DNA from: Paenibacillus agricola
Lineage (GTDB): Bacteria > Bacillota > Bacilli > Paenibacillales > NBRC-103111
Assembly: GCF_011440305.1 (NCBI RefSeq)
Contig: NZ_JAAOIW010000014.1
Span: forward strand, 114,155-178,154
Length of the DNA stretch: 64,000 nucleotides
Direction: 5' to 3'
Shown here: positions 9,255-19,215 of the stretch, one piece after another
Layout of the letters: every line of letters starts with the position of its first letter
Numbering within the stretch: the first letter of the stretch is position 1
Translations under genes and position numbers: made by a program
Notes under the pieces: generated by a model
Databases searched by the model: none
What the model saw: the letters and a program-made list of their open reading frames with translations, nothing else
Told to the model about the DNA's origin: nothing

Positions 9255-10160
9255 GTGGTGGCTCAAGTGATGAGGGTACAGAGGCGTGAGCGGAGCGTAG
9301 AGCGGCAGCGGCGCCGCACTCGGCGTGATGTGGTAGTGGAATATGGGCTTTTGTTACTAGGCTCCTTATTGATTGCCTTAAGCTTTAATATGTTTCTAAG
9401 CCCGAACCAGGTCGCTTCTGGCGGTGTATCGGGAATTAGTATTATTGTGCAGTCGGTATTTGGCTTCGAACCAGCGATTACCCAATGGGTATTGAATATT
9501 CCCTTGGTCGTGTTTGGCACTTATTTATTAGGTGGGCATTTTGGGCTAAAGACGGCGGTAGGCTCGTTCCTGCTGCCGCTAATCATATTGATGACGCGAG
9601 GCCTGCCTGCGTTGACGAATAATTTGTTGTTGGCCAGCATTTACGGCGGCATTCTGATTGGCATTGGTGTTGGTCTTGTTTTTCGTGGAAAGGGGTCAAC
9701 CGGTGGACTGGACTTGGCAGCACAGATTGTGCATAAGTATACCGGTTTAAGTTTGGGGCTGTCGATGGCGATGCTGGACGGGCTGGTTATCGTAGCAGCG
9801 GGTTTTGTGCTTTCACCAGAAAAAGCATTATTTGCGCTAATTGGACTGTTCGTGACGGGGAAGACCATTAATATTGTGCAAATCGGACTCAGCTACTCGA
9901 AGGTGGCGTTTATTATATCGGAAGAGTCGGAAGCGATACGCCAGAAAATATTGCTCGAGATGGATCGTGGACTAACACAACTGCAAGCTACAGGAGGGTA
10001 TACAGGGGAGCAGCGGACGGTGTTGATGGTCGTAGTAGGACAGACGCAGGTCAGTCGTTTGAAGGATTTGGTAAAGGCGGTGGATCCGCTCGCTTTTGTC
10101 ATTTTGAGTGATACAAATGAGGTGTTGGGGGAGGGATTTAAGTTTGAGGGTTCTCGCTGA
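9255..10160 (+). CDS. YitT family membrane protein (DUF161/DUF2179)
   Basis: A 301-residue protein. A basic N-terminus (QRRERSVERQRRRTRR) is followed by five to six hydrophobic segments with the YitT signatures NMFLSPNQVASGGVSG and FRGKGSTGGLDL. The soluble C-terminal DUF2179 domain (about residues 215-300) contains GGYTGEQRTVLMVVV. The function of this family is not established. GTG 9255 is used, with a GAGG site upstream; an ATG at 9270 is the alternative. It is a single gene between prfB and the arginine cluster. Confidence 0.85.
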   Translation: MVAQVMRVQRRERSVERQRRRTRRDVVVEYGLLLLGSLLIALSFNMFLSPNQVASGGVSGISIIVQSVFGFEPAITQWVLNIPLVVFGTYLLGGHFGLKTAVGSFLLPLIILMTRGLPALTNNLLLASIYGGILIGIGVGLVFRGKGSTGGLDLAAQIVHKYTGLSLGLSMAMLDGLVIVAAGFVLSPEKALFALIGLFVTGKTINIVQIGLSYSKVAFIISEESEAIRQKILLEMDRGLTQLQATGGYTGEQRTVLMVVVGQTQVSRLKDLVKAVDPLAFVILSDTNEVLGEGFKFEGSR

Positions 10161-10521
10161 TGGATGCCCACAGTGATGAGTACTAGTAAGCGATTACATA
10201 ATAGATTTTAGGCCTTGAAATAAACAAATGCGGAGATGGACGGCTAGATGCTTGAGTTTGTGATCTTATCGAAGGCAATTATTATGGTTCTGGACACAAA
10301 GCCTTGAAGCCGCAGGAGCCAATCCCGACGGTTTTTTGGTGCGAGGATTCGTTAACGCTTGCTTCCGATCGTATGATCTATTAAATGGAGGATGCGTATA
10401 GCGCCAGATCTCGTATTTTTAAATAATAATGGGGTTATGTGGTTTTTGGGGGCGGGTAGTGATAAAATTTATAGGAAAGCTCGCAGGATCGACCAATTAT
10501 GCTGTGCATTGGATTTATCGA
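10161..10521 (+). other. Gap upstream of the arginine operon promoter
   Basis: About 360 bases with no open frame that looks coding, no clear terminator for the upstream gene and no recognisable riboswitch or T-box. I see nothing specific until the arg promoter begins at 10522. Confidence 0.4.
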
Positions 10522-10556
10522 TTGAATTATTATTCTTTTAAATGTATAATAATACA
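10522..10556 (+). promoter_or_regulatory. argC promoter with overlapping ARG-box-like operators
   Basis: TTGAAT (10522-10527) and TATAAT (10545-10550) are 17 bases apart. Two AT-rich imperfect palindromes cover both elements: GAATTATTATTC (10524-10535) and TGTATAATAATACA (10543-10556). Tandem AT-rich palindromes over the promoter are how ArgR/AhrC represses arginine operons, so arginine repression is expected. The operator call is by pattern only. Confidence 0.65.
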
Positions 10557-10580
10557 TACTTTATGTTTGGAGGGACGGCT

Positions 10581-11630
10581 ATGTCTACGAAATTAAGAGC
10601 GGCTATAATTGGGGCAACAGGGTACGGTGGGGTGGAGCTTATTCGTTTGCTGCTGACACATCCTCATGTGGAAATCACATCGGTTATTTCTTCATCCAAC
10701 GCGGGTGCGCCGATTGCAGACAGTTATCCACATTTGAATCAAATTGTACAGGACACACTCGATGCTATTGATGTGGGACTGATTAAAGATAAAGCGGATG
10801 TCGTGTTTCTGGCGACGCCTCATGGTGTTGCGGGTGAATTGGCGCCTAAGCTGCTGGAAGCTGGTTTGAAGGTTGTTGATCTTTCCGGTGATTTCCGTTT
10901 GAAGTCCGGCGAAGTGTATGAAAAATGGTATAAGCACAAACCCGCTGATCCGGCTTATGTGGCTAAGGCTGTGTACGGACTGTCTGAAGTGTTTGGCGAA
11001 GAGGTCAAGGGCTCTGAACTGATCTCCAATCCAGGCTGCTTTCCTACAGCTACTTTACTGGGGCTAATGCCTATCGTGAAAAAGGGCTGGGCGGAGCTGG
11101 GCTCCATTATTGTGGATGCGAAATCCGGTGTGTCCGGAGCGGGCCGAGGCTTGGGTTTAGGCGTGCATTTCTCTGAGATTAACGAAAACTTTTTGGCTTA
11201 TAAAGTGAATAAACACCAGCATACTCCTGAAATTGAACAGGCACTTAGCCGTGTAGCCGGTGAGGAGGTCATGATCACTTTTACTACACATCTGGTACCG
11301 ATGACACGTGGGATTTTATCAACGATCTATGTTAATCTGAAAGAGAAGCATACTGAGGATGAACTTATAAAGCTTTATCGCCATTATTATGAAGGACGGC
11401 AGTTTGTACGGATTCGCGACAAAGGCAAATGGCCGGCAACGAAGGAAGTATGGGGATCCAACTACTGCGACATCGGGATTTCGTTCGATGAGCGTACAGG
11501 GCGGCTAACGATTATTTCAGTGATCGACAATATCGTTAAAGGGGCCGGCGGCCAAGCGGTCCAGAACTTGAATTTAATGATGGGCTGGGATGAAGCGGCA
11601 GGGCTCGCTTTCACACCAGTATACCCTTAA
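10581..11630 (+). CDS. argC: N-acetyl-gamma-glutamyl-phosphate reductase
   Basis: A 349-residue enzyme that reduces N-acetylglutamyl phosphate to the semialdehyde with NADPH. The Rossmann start (AAIIGATGYGGVELIRLL) and the catalytic cysteine motif SNPGCFPTA are present. ATG 10581 with GGAGGG at 10569-10574 is the start. An in-frame ATG at 10542 lies inside the promoter -10 region and cannot be it. This is the first gene of argC-argJ-argB-argD-argF. Confidence 0.97.
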   Translation: MSTKLRAAIIGATGYGGVELIRLLLTHPHVEITSVISSSNAGAPIADSYPHLNQIVQDTLDAIDVGLIKDKADVVFLATPHGVAGELAPKLLEAGLKVVDLSGDFRLKSGEVYEKWYKHKPADPAYVAKAVYGLSEVFGEEVKGSELISNPGCFPTATLLGLMPIVKKGWAELGSIIVDAKSGVSGAGRGLGLGVHFSEINENFLAYKVNKHQHTPEIEQALSRVAGEEVMITFTTHLVPMTRGILSTIYVNLKEKHTEDELIKLYRHYYEGRQFVRIRDKGKWPATKEVWGSNYCDIGISFDERTGRLTIISVIDNIVKGAGGQAVQNLNLMMGWDEAAGLAFTPVYP

Positions 11631-11657
11631 TGGACCAGATGAGGAGTAGATGAATAA

Positions 11658-12893
11658 GTGAGTAAGCAAATAAATGATTTATATACGGTCGTGCCCCAAG
11701 GCTCGATAACCATGCCCCAAGGCTTTCGCGCTGGAGGCCTGCACTGCGGTTTGAAAAAAACGAGCCGCTTCGATCTAGGTGTTATTGTATGTGAGGTGCC
11801 CGCCCAGGCGGCTGGCGTCTACACGCTGAATGCGTTCCAAGCGGCGCCACTGCATGTGACACGCGAGAGCGTTGCTGTAGAGGGCAAGCTGCAGGTGATG
11901 CTTGTGAACAGCGGCAATGCGAATGCTTGCACAGGCAAGCAGGGCGACCAAGACGCCCGCGGGATGCGTGCTGCTGCGGCTGAAGCGTTCGGCGTTGCCG
12001 AGCATTTGGTCGGCGTAACGTCGACTGGCGTGATTGGCGAGCTGCTGCCGATGCCGAAGGTATTGGGCGGTATCGAGAAGCTTCCACAGCAGGTGAAGGC
12101 GGATGGCGGCGAGGATTTTTGCCAGGCAATTCTGACGACCGACCTTGTACAGAAGATGACGTGTGTGCAACTGACCGTCGGCGGCAAGACGGTACATATT
12201 GCGGGTTCGGCGAAGGGCTCGGGGATGATTCACCCGAATATGGCAACGATGCTTGGCTTTATGACAACTGATGCCAAAATCGAGAGCGCCCAGCTGCAAA
12301 AGCTATTGAACGGCGTAACCGATTCAACGTTCAATATGATTACCGTTGATGGCGATACGAGCACCAATGATATGGTGATTGTGATGGCTAGCGGCCTCGC
12401 AGGCAACGACGAGAGTTTGACGCCGGAACATCCCGATTGGGCCGCGTTCGAAGCGGGCTTCCGCTATGTCGGCGAATACCTGGCGAAAGCGATTGCCCGT
12501 GACGGCGAAGGCGCAACCAAGCTGATCGAGGTCAGCGTGACGGGAGCCGAGACGCAAAACGCGGCTCGGGCCATCGCCAAAACGGTCATCGGCTCAAGCT
12601 TGGTAAAGTCGGCCTGCTTCGGTGCTGATGCGAACTGGGGCCGGATCATTGCGGCCGTTGGTCGCGCCGGGCAGCCCGTTAACACGGAAACCGTCGATAT
12701 CCGCCTAGGCGATATCTCGGTGCTTGAGCAGTCGCGCCCGATCAAATTTGACGAACCACAAGCTGCCGAATATTTAAAAGGCGAGCTTGTCGTGATTCAC
12801 GTGAACCTGAATATGGGCAACGAGCATGCCACAGCCTGGGGCTGCGATCTTACGTACGATTACGTGCGGATCAACGCCGCTTACCGGACGTAA
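11658..12893 (+). CDS. argJ: Bifunctional ornithine acetyltransferase / N-acetylglutamate synthase
   Basis: A 411-residue ArgJ. It self-cleaves before the nucleophilic threonine in the MIHPNMATMLGFM segment to give alpha and beta chains. It moves acetyl from N-acetylornithine to glutamate, so the pathway runs as an acetyl cycle; no separate argA or argE is needed here. Start is GTG 11658, about ten bases after GAGGAG. Codon use is markedly more GC-rich than in neighbouring argC. It lies 27 bases after argC. Confidence 0.96.
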   Translation: MSKQINDLYTVVPQGSITMPQGFRAGGLHCGLKKTSRFDLGVIVCEVPAQAAGVYTLNAFQAAPLHVTRESVAVEGKLQVMLVNSGNANACTGKQGDQDARGMRAAAAEAFGVAEHLVGVTSTGVIGELLPMPKVLGGIEKLPQQVKADGGEDFCQAILTTDLVQKMTCVQLTVGGKTVHIAGSAKGSGMIHPNMATMLGFMTTDAKIESAQLQKLLNGVTDSTFNMITVDGDTSTNDMVIVMASGLAGNDESLTPEHPDWAAFEAGFRYVGEYLAKAIARDGEGATKLIEVSVTGAETQNAARAIAKTVIGSSLVKSACFGADANWGRIIAAVGRAGQPVNTETVDIRLGDISVLEQSRPIKFDEPQAAEYLKGELVVIHVNLNMGNEHATAWGCDLTYDYVRINAAYRT

Positions 12894-13003
12894 GGCTTTT
12901 AATAAATATAGATTGTTGTTGGGTGGCTAACCATCGGATGTAACCACACAGCAATTAAGCACCACCACTAGTATCGATCTTCCTCGGTCTTTAGGGGAGT
13001 CCA

Positions 13004-13071
13004 GAGGGCACAGTCCTTGGAGCCCTCCCTATAGGGAGGGTTTGGGAGGGTAAACGTTTGGGAGGGTAAAC
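13004..13071 (+). promoter_or_regulatory. Structured argB leader with duplicated ribosome site
   Basis: GAGGGC (13004-13009) can pair with GCCCTC (13022-13027). The perfect 18-base palindrome CCCTCCCTATAGGGAGGG (13023-13040) overlaps that hairpin, so the two folds exclude each other. A 16-base unit is then repeated exactly in tandem (13040-13055 and 13056-13071). Three GGGAGGG copies arise at 13034, 13044 and 13060; the last is the argB ribosome site. CCCTCCC at 13023-13029 is complementary to all three. Confidence 0.6.
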
Positions 13072-13076
13072 AACTG

Positions 13077-13856
13077 ATGTTTGTCATGAAATGTGGCGGC
13101 AGTACGCTAGCGGCGCTGCCTAGTTCTTTTTTCGAGGATATGAAGCAACTGCAGGATGAAGGCATTATTCCCGTAATCGTGCATGGAGGCGGGCCTGCCA
13201 TCTCCGATACTTTAGGCAAGCTGGGCATTGAAACTGAGTTTGTAAACGGACTACGCAAAACAAACGAAGCTGTGCTTGATGTTGTCGAGATGGTATTGTC
13301 GGGGCAGATCAACAAGGAGATCGTCCGCAAAATCCAGCTGTCTGGCGCTCGCGCCATGGGGTTGTCTGGCGTCGATGGGCATTTGATCCAGGTGCGTCCT
13401 GTAGCCAATGCACATGAGGTAGGCCTAGTGGGCGATGTAACCCACGTGAACGCGGAGCTGCTTCAAGGCATCATCCAAATGGGCTATATGCCTGTTATTG
13501 CTCCAGTCGGCCTAGGGGCAGACGGAGGCCAGCGCTATAATATTAATGCGGATACCGCGGCAGGTGCGATTGCGTCGCAGCTTGGCGTGGAGCGGATGAT
13601 CGTGGTGACCGATGTACCCGGCATTATGAAAACGGTGGGCGGCGAAAAAATCGTGCTTCCCTCCATCACCGTCCAAGAGATCAATGATATGATCACAAGC
13701 GGTGAAATTTATGGAGGTATGATCCCGAAGGTCCGTGCCGCGATCCAATGCATCCAAGGGAAAGTAAATGAAGTTATTATCGTTAACGGGTCTGAGCCGC
13801 AAGTGCTGAGTCGAGTTATTAAAGGTGAAGTGCTGGGTACACGAATCGTCAAATAG
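13077..13856 (+). CDS. argB: Acetylglutamate kinase
   Basis: A 259-residue amino-acid kinase that phosphorylates N-acetylglutamate, the committed and often arginine-inhibited step. The N-terminal lysine motif (FVMKCGGSTL), the glycine-rich VIVHGGGPAIS loop and the NINADTAAGAIA nucleotide motif are visible. There is no long N-terminal helix of the arginine-sensitive hexameric type, so feedback inhibition cannot be assumed. ATG 13077 lies ten bases after the ribosome site in the repeated leader. argD follows after 12 bases. Confidence 0.96.
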   Translation: MFVMKCGGSTLAALPSSFFEDMKQLQDEGIIPVIVHGGGPAISDTLGKLGIETEFVNGLRKTNEAVLDVVEMVLSGQINKEIVRKIQLSGARAMGLSGVDGHLIQVRPVANAHEVGLVGDVTHVNAELLQGIIQMGYMPVIAPVGLGADGGQRYNINADTAAGAIASQLGVERMIVVTDVPGIMKTVGGEKIVLPSITVQEINDMITSGEIYGGMIPKVRAAIQCIQGKVNEVIIVNGSEPQVLSRVIKGEVLGTRIVK

Positions 13857-13868
13857 GAGTGAATAAGC

Positions 13869-15080
13869 ATGAGAGAAGGAGCCAAAGCTTTATTTCCGAA
13901 TTACGGAAGCCGCTACAATCTGGCATTTGTAAAGGGTGAAGGAAGCCGGTTATGGGATGAAAACGGCAAGCAATATTTGGACTTGATGAGCGGGATTGCG
14001 GTAACGAATCTGGGGCATGTCCCTAAGCAGGTAGCAGACCGTTTAAAGGAGCAGATCGACCAGATTTGGCATACGAGTAATCTATTCCATATTCCGAACC
14101 AAGAGAAGCTGGCCCAGCTGTTGACCGACAATAGCTGTGGCGATGCAGTGTTTTTCGGCAACAGCGGTGCGGAGGCCAATGAAGCGGCGATCAAGCTGGC
14201 TCGCCGCTACTTCAATAAAGTGCTCGGCAAGCCAGAGCAATATGAGATTATTTCCTTCCAGCAGTCCTTCCATGGGCGCACATTGGCGACATTAACAGCG
14301 ACCGGGCAGGATAAAGTCAAGGAAGGGTTTGCACCATTGCCTATAGGCTTCGCATATGCTCCTTATAATGATGCGGAGGCATTAGAGCAAGCGATTACGC
14401 CCCAAACCTGCGCGATTATGCTGGAAATGGTTCAAGGTGAAGGCGGTGTAAACCGGGCTAATCCGGAATTTATCAAGCAGGTAGTCGCCTTGTGTGAGCA
14501 GCATGGCCTGCTGCTTATTGTTGACGAGATTCAGACGGGTGTTGGCCGCACGGGCAAGCTGTTTGCTTACGAGCATTATGGCATCGAGCCGGATATTTTT
14601 ACATTGGCCAAAGGGCTTGGCAGCGGCATGCCGATCGGCGCAATGGTAGGTAAAGAAAAGCTGCGCGAGGCTTTCTCCGCAGGCAGCCACGGTTCTACCT
14701 TTGGTGGCAATTATTTATCCACGGCAGCGGGTGTTGCCACATTGGAAACGATACTGGAAGGCAAGCTCTCGGAGCGTGCGGCAGAGATGGGCGATTATAT
14801 CGTAAGCGAGCTATCCAAGCAATTGGCAGATAACCCGCTAGTGAGCGAAGTGCGCGGCTTAGGCTTGCTGATCGGCATTGAATGCACGCAGCCCGTGGCG
14901 GACTTGATTACTACGCTGCAAGAGCATGCAGTGCTGGTCATATCGGCGGGACCGAATGTGATCCGCTTAGCGCCAAGCCTGCTGATAACCAAGGAAGAGG
15001 TCGACGAAGGATTGGCTGTTATCTGCTCGGTGCTGGGCAAACACGCGCAGCAAGCACAAGCAGCTACAGCCGTTCAATAG
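13869..15080 (+). CDS. argD: Acetylornithine aminotransferase
   Basis: A 403-residue class-III PLP aminotransferase converting N-acetylglutamate semialdehyde to N-acetylornithine. Visible motifs are FFGNSGAEANEAAIKLAR, the VDEIQTGVGRTG segment and the PLP lysine in TLAKGLGSGMPIGAM. Start ATG 13869 has GGAGTGAA upstream. The C-terminus carries a short Ala/Gln-rich tail. It is the fourth gene of the arginine operon. Confidence 0.96.
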   Translation: MREGAKALFPNYGSRYNLAFVKGEGSRLWDENGKQYLDLMSGIAVTNLGHVPKQVADRLKEQIDQIWHTSNLFHIPNQEKLAQLLTDNSCGDAVFFGNSGAEANEAAIKLARRYFNKVLGKPEQYEIISFQQSFHGRTLATLTATGQDKVKEGFAPLPIGFAYAPYNDAEALEQAITPQTCAIMLEMVQGEGGVNRANPEFIKQVVALCEQHGLLLIVDEIQTGVGRTGKLFAYEHYGIEPDIFTLAKGLGSGMPIGAMVGKEKLREAFSAGSHGSTFGGNYLSTAAGVATLETILEGKLSERAAEMGDYIVSELSKQLADNPLVSEVRGLGLLIGIECTQPVADLITTLQEHAVLVISAGPNVIRLAPSLLITKEEVDEGLAVICSVLGKHAQQAQAATAVQ

Positions 15081-15119
15081 AGCATTAGGGCAAATCTAAC
15101 GAAGAGAGGGGCAGTAACC

Positions 15120-16073
15120 TTGGCACAAACCGAGCAACAACTTGCTGTTGATTTGAAGGGTAGAGATTTTTTGGGACTGTCTGATTTTTCGACAGAAGAA
15201 ATTCAATATTTGTTGGATTTGGCAATTGATTTGAAAAAGAAGCAAAAAGCAGGCGAAGCCTTTCAACCATTGAAGGGCAAGACTTTGGGCATGATTTTCG
15301 AAAAATCATCGACACGTACGCGAGTTTCTTTCGAAGTAGGGATGTACCAATTGGGCGGCCATGCATTATTTTTAAGCAGCAATGATTTGCAACTGGGACG
15401 TGGCGAAACCATTTCAGATACAGCACAGGTGATGTCGCGTTACTTGGACGGGATTATGATCCGGACACATGCACACCGTAAGGTGATCGATTTGGCGCGC
15501 GGCGCCACGATTCCTGTAATTAACGGGTTGACCGACCGTTCGCATCCCTGCCAGGCTTTGGCGGATTACCAGACGATTTTGGAGCATAAGGGCCATCTGC
15601 GTGGCTTGAAGGTCGCCTACATTGGGGACGGCAACAATATGGTGCATTCCTTGATGATGGGCGCGGCGAAGCTTGGCATCGATTTTGCGGTAGCTTCTCC
15701 ACAGGGCTATGAGCCTAATGCTGGCATTGTGGCGTCAACCATGGACGTAGCCAACCAAAATGGCTGCAAGCTATATGTAGGGACTGATCCCAAAGAAGCT
15801 GCGGCTAACGCAGATGTCATATATACGGATGTATGGGCAAGCATGGGCTTTGAGACCGAGCAGAAGGAACGCGAGCTTGCATTTAAAAACTACCAAGTCA
15901 ATGAAGCGCTCGCCAGCTACGCCCATAAGGATTACCTCTTTATGCATTGCCTGCCCGCCCACCGTGGGGAGGAAGTGAGTGAAGGCGTGATCGACGGATC
16001 GAACTCGATTATTTTCGACCAAGCTGAAAACCGCCTGCACGCGCAAAAAGCGATCATGGCCGCCACGATGTAG
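15120..16073 (+). CDS. argF: Ornithine carbamoyltransferase
   Basis: A 317-residue transcarbamylase making citrulline from ornithine and carbamoyl phosphate. It has the carbamoyl-phosphate motif SSTRTRVSFE, the DRSHPCQALAD motif and the ornithine-side HCLPAHRGEEV motif. Start is TTG 15120 with GAGAGGGG upstream. No carAB genes lie in the window, so carbamoyl phosphate must come from elsewhere. The gene ends the argCJBDF unit. Confidence 0.96.
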   Translation: MAQTEQQLAVDLKGRDFLGLSDFSTEEIQYLLDLAIDLKKKQKAGEAFQPLKGKTLGMIFEKSSTRTRVSFEVGMYQLGGHALFLSSNDLQLGRGETISDTAQVMSRYLDGIMIRTHAHRKVIDLARGATIPVINGLTDRSHPCQALADYQTILEHKGHLRGLKVAYIGDGNNMVHSLMMGAAKLGIDFAVASPQGYEPNAGIVASTMDVANQNGCKLYVGTDPKEAAANADVIYTDVWASMGFETEQKERELAFKNYQVNEALASYAHKDYLFMHCLPAHRGEEVSEGVIDGSNSIIFDQAENRLHAQKAIMAATM

Positions 16074-16259
16074 CCATCGTAGCAGGGTAAACAAGATTTT
16101 ATATGATTTTTTAGCAAAATAAAGGTGCGCAGTAGCAGTCTGCAACAGTCTGCAAGTAACTTTCGAGTATTCAGCAGCCCGTAATTACGCTATAATCAGC
16201 TTTTATGTACAAGATTCCGAACTCATAACGATATCGACCTATTAAAGGAGCGCAGAACC

Positions 16260-17498
16260 ATGGCTAAGCCGAAAATTGTTCTTGCCTATTCAGGCGGATT
16301 GGATACATCGATTATTTTAAAATGGTTAAAAGAAACGTACGACGCGGAAATTATTGCTTTTACAGCAGATATCGGGCAAAGAGACGAGTTGGACGGTCTG
16401 GAAGAAAAGGCGCTGGCAACCGGTGCTTCGAAAATTTACATCGACGATTTGCAGGATGAATTCGCCAAGGATTTTATTTACCCGATGTTTCAAGCGGGTG
16501 CTTTGTATGAAGGGCAATATCTGCTCGGCACGAGCATCGCACGTCCTTTAATTGCGAAGCGGATGGTCGAAATCGCCCGCCGCGAGGGCGCGATCGCTAT
16601 TGCCCACGGCGCTACTGGCAAAGGCAACGACCAAGTGCGCTTCGAGCTAACCGCGGCTGCACTGGCTCCAGAGCTTGAGGTTATCGCTCCATGGCGTTTG
16701 GACGCGTTCCGCGAAACATTCCCAGGCCGCGCTGAAATGATCGCTTATGCCGAAAAGCATGGCATTCCTGTTACAGCTTCGGCATCGAAGCCCTACTCGA
16801 CAGACCGCAACCTGCTGCATATCAGCTTTGAGAGCGGCATGCTGGAGGATCCTTGGTTTGATCCAAGCGCAACCTCGAACAAAGAAATGTTCGTACTGAG
16901 CGTTGATCCTGAGGATGCACCTGACCAAGCCGAATATATCGAGCTGAACTTTGAAAAAGGCAACTGCGTGGGGATCAACGGTGACCTGATGACGCCTTTG
17001 CATATTATGGATAAGCTGAATGAGCTAGGTGGCAAGCATGGCATCGGCCGTGTGGATATGGTGGAAAATCGTTTTGTCGGCATGAAGAGCCGCGGCGTGT
17101 ACGAAACACCTGGCGGTACGATCCTGTTCTCCGCACACCGCAAGATGGAGTCGCTAACGATGGACCGTGAAGTGATGAGCCTGCGCGATTCACTAATATC
17201 CCGTTACAGCACGCTTGTTTATAATGGTTTCTGGTTCGCTCCTGAGCGTTTGGCTCTGCAGGCGTTGGTAAATGAAAGCCAGAAAAATGTATCCGGCACC
17301 GTACGCTTGAAGTTATACAAAGGCAATGTTATTGGAGCCGGCGTACAAAGCCCTGTCAGCTTATACAATCCGAATATTGCTACAATGGAAGCAGATCCAA
17401 CTCAAGCTTACAACCAAGGCGATGCCACCGGATTTATCCGCTTGAACGCTTTACGCTTGAAGGTTTCCTCCGGCGTTGAGCAAAGCGCTAAATCTTAG
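16260..17498 (+). CDS. argG: Argininosuccinate synthase
   Basis: A 412-residue enzyme that joins citrulline and aspartate using ATP. The N-terminal PP-loop [10 protein letters not shown] and the [13 protein letters not shown] segment are clear. ATG 16260 follows AAAGGAGCGC. The 186-base gap after argF has a TATAATC at 16191 that may be a second promoter, but I see no good -35 element, so argGH may be read both from it and from argC. Confidence 0.96.
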   Translation: MAKPKIVLAYSGGLDTSIILKWLKETYDAEIIAFTADIGQRDELDGLEEKALATGASKIYIDDLQDEFAKDFIYPMFQAGALYEGQYLLGTSIARPLIAKRMVEIARREGAIAIAHGATGKGNDQVRFELTAAALAPELEVIAPWRLDAFRETFPGRAEMIAYAEKHGIPVTASASKPYSTDRNLLHISFESGMLEDPWFDPSATSNKEMFVLSVDPEDAPDQAEYIELNFEKGNCVGINGDLMTPLHIMDKLNELGGKHGIGRVDMVENRFVGMKSRGVYETPGGTILFSAHRKMESLTMDREVMSLRDSLISRYSTLVYNGFWFAPERLALQALVNESQKNVSGTVRLKLYKGNVIGAGVQSPVSLYNPNIATMEADPTQAYNQGDATGFIRLNALRLKVSSGVEQSAKS

Positions 17499-17575
17499 AA
17501 CCAAGCTAAAATCAACATCGCGGCTTTCCTAAACCTTCATGAAGATGTAGGAAGCCGGCAGAGAGGGGCAGACAA

Positions 17576-18991
17576 GTGTCAAAGCTTTGGGGTGGACGTT
17601 TTACGAAAAAGACCGACCAACTGGTGGAGGAATATACAGCTTCCATTTTGTTCGATAAAGAGCTGGCCGAGGAGGACATTGCGGGGAGCTTGGCGCATGT
17701 AACCATGCTCGGCAAATGTGGAATCCTGCCGCTGGAGGATGTAGGTAAGATCAAGGGCGGTTTGCTCAAAGTGCAAAGCAAGATCCGGCTGGGGGAGATG
17801 GAATTCACAGTTGGTGACGAGGATATTCATATGAATATCGAGAAAGCACTGATTGAAGAGGTTGGTCCTGTGGGCGGGAAGCTGCACACCGGACGCAGCC
17901 GTAATGATCAGGTAGCCACCGACATGCACTTGTATTTACGCAAGCGTGTCGTAGAGTTTGTTGGCCTGCTGAATACCTTGCAAGAGGCACTTATTGGGCA
18001 AGCATCCCAAAATCTAGATACGATCGTGCCCGGGTATACGCATTTGCAGCGTGCCCAGCCGATCCTGTTCGCCCATCATCTAATGGCGTATGTATCGATG
18101 TTTCAACGCGATATCGAGCGCCTGCAGGACAGCTACAAGCGGATTAACGTGTTGCCCTTAGGCGCAGGGGCGCTGGCAGGGACGACGTTCCCGATCGACC
18201 GCCATTTTGTAGCGGAGCAGCTTGGCTTTGATGGTGTATATGAAAATTCGCTCGATGCGGTAAGCGACCGCGATTTCATTATCGAATTCCTGTCGAATGC
18301 CTCGATGATTATGATGCATTTATCACGGTTTTCCGAGGAAATGATTTTGTGGTCCTCCACAGAATTCCGTTTCATCGAGCTGGATGATGCCTTCTGTACA
18401 GGCAGCAGCATTATGCCGCAGAAAAAAAATCCCGATGTGCCCGAGCTCGTTCGCGGCAAAACAGGCCGTGTATACGGAAACTTGTTCGGCCTGCTGACGG
18501 TGCTTAAATCATTGCCATTAGCCTATAACAAGGATATGCAGGAAGATAAAGAAGGCATGTTCGATACGGTACGGACGCTGCAGGGGGCGCTACAGCTATA
18601 TGCTCCAATGGTCAGCACGATGAAGGTGAACAAGGAACGGATGCGTCAAGCCGTCAACCAGGACTTCTCCAATGCAACCGATATTGCCGATTATTTGGTG
18701 AATAAAGGGCTGCCTTTCCGCCAAGCCCATGAAGTTATCGGCAAGACGGTGCTGTACTGTATCCAAAACGAAAAGTTTTTGCTGGATCTGAAGCTGGAGG
18801 AATACCACCAGTTTTCCGAGCTGTTCGAGGCGGACATTTATGCTGTACTTCAACCGGAGCAGGTGGTCAATGCACGTAATGTGTATGGTGGCACAGCTAC
18901 AGGACAGGTATCGGCTGCGATAAGCCGTGCCGAAGTCGTTAAGGCGAAGACGGACGAATGGTTCCAAGAGTACTATAACAAAAGCAAATAA
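17576..18991 (+). CDS. argH: Argininosuccinate lyase
   Basis: A 471-residue fumarase-superfamily lyase that splits argininosuccinate to arginine and fumarate. It has the [12 protein letters not shown] motif, the [12 protein letters not shown] segment and the superfamily signature [12 protein letters not shown] containing the catalytic serine loop. Start is GTG 17576 with GAGAGGGG ten bases before. It is the last gene of the arginine cluster and is followed by a strong terminator. Confidence 0.97.
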   Translation: MSKLWGGRFTKKTDQLVEEYTASILFDKELAEEDIAGSLAHVTMLGKCGILPLEDVGKIKGGLLKVQSKIRLGEMEFTVGDEDIHMNIEKALIEEVGPVGGKLHTGRSRNDQVATDMHLYLRKRVVEFVGLLNTLQEALIGQASQNLDTIVPGYTHLQRAQPILFAHHLMAYVSMFQRDIERLQDSYKRINVLPLGAGALAGTTFPIDRHFVAEQLGFDGVYENSLDAVSDRDFIIEFLSNASMIMMHLSRFSEEMILWSSTEFRFIELDDAFCTGSSIMPQKKNPDVPELVRGKTGRVYGNLFGLLTVLKSLPLAYNKDMQEDKEGMFDTVRTLQGALQLYAPMVSTMKVNKERMRQAVNQDFSNATDIADYLVNKGLPFRQAHEVIGKTVLYCIQNEKFLLDLKLEEYHQFSELFEADIYAVLQPEQVVNARNVYGGTATGQVSAAISRAEVVKAKTDEWFQEYYNKSK

Positions 18992-19028
18992 GACCATAGA
19001 GTTCCAAAAGTTATTTTCAGGATATTAA

Positions 19029-19074
19029 AAGAACCTGCAAGCCCACGGATGTCATGGGTTTGTGGGTTCTTTTG
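19029..19074 (+). terminator. Terminator of the arginine cluster
   Basis: A 17-base imperfect stem pairs 19029-19045 with 19055-19071 and is followed by T residues. Downstream, at 19110-19190, two further complementary segments (CTCCTGC/GCAGGAG enclosing AGTTG/CAACT) may fold as the 3' region of the convergent VanW gene. Confidence 0.75.
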
Positions 19075-19215
19075 CGATTCAAAGCCCAATTTCAAATTAG
19101 GGGGGAATTCTCCTGCTTTTTGTGCATAAATCAGTTGAAAAATGCAACTGTTTGCAAGGGCATTAGCAGGAGCTTTTCCAGTTCACTTCTCCCCCTTTAT
19201 TTCCATGTGCATAAA

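Noticed and set aside
10161..10521. Riboswitch or T-box upstream of argC
   Set aside because: No T-box sequence (the conserved TGGNACCGCG-type core) and no clear terminator/antiterminator pair could be seen.
11775..12299. Several minus-strand frames opposite argJ
   Set aside because: argJ is unusually GC-rich, which leaves antisense frames open; none has a family motif.
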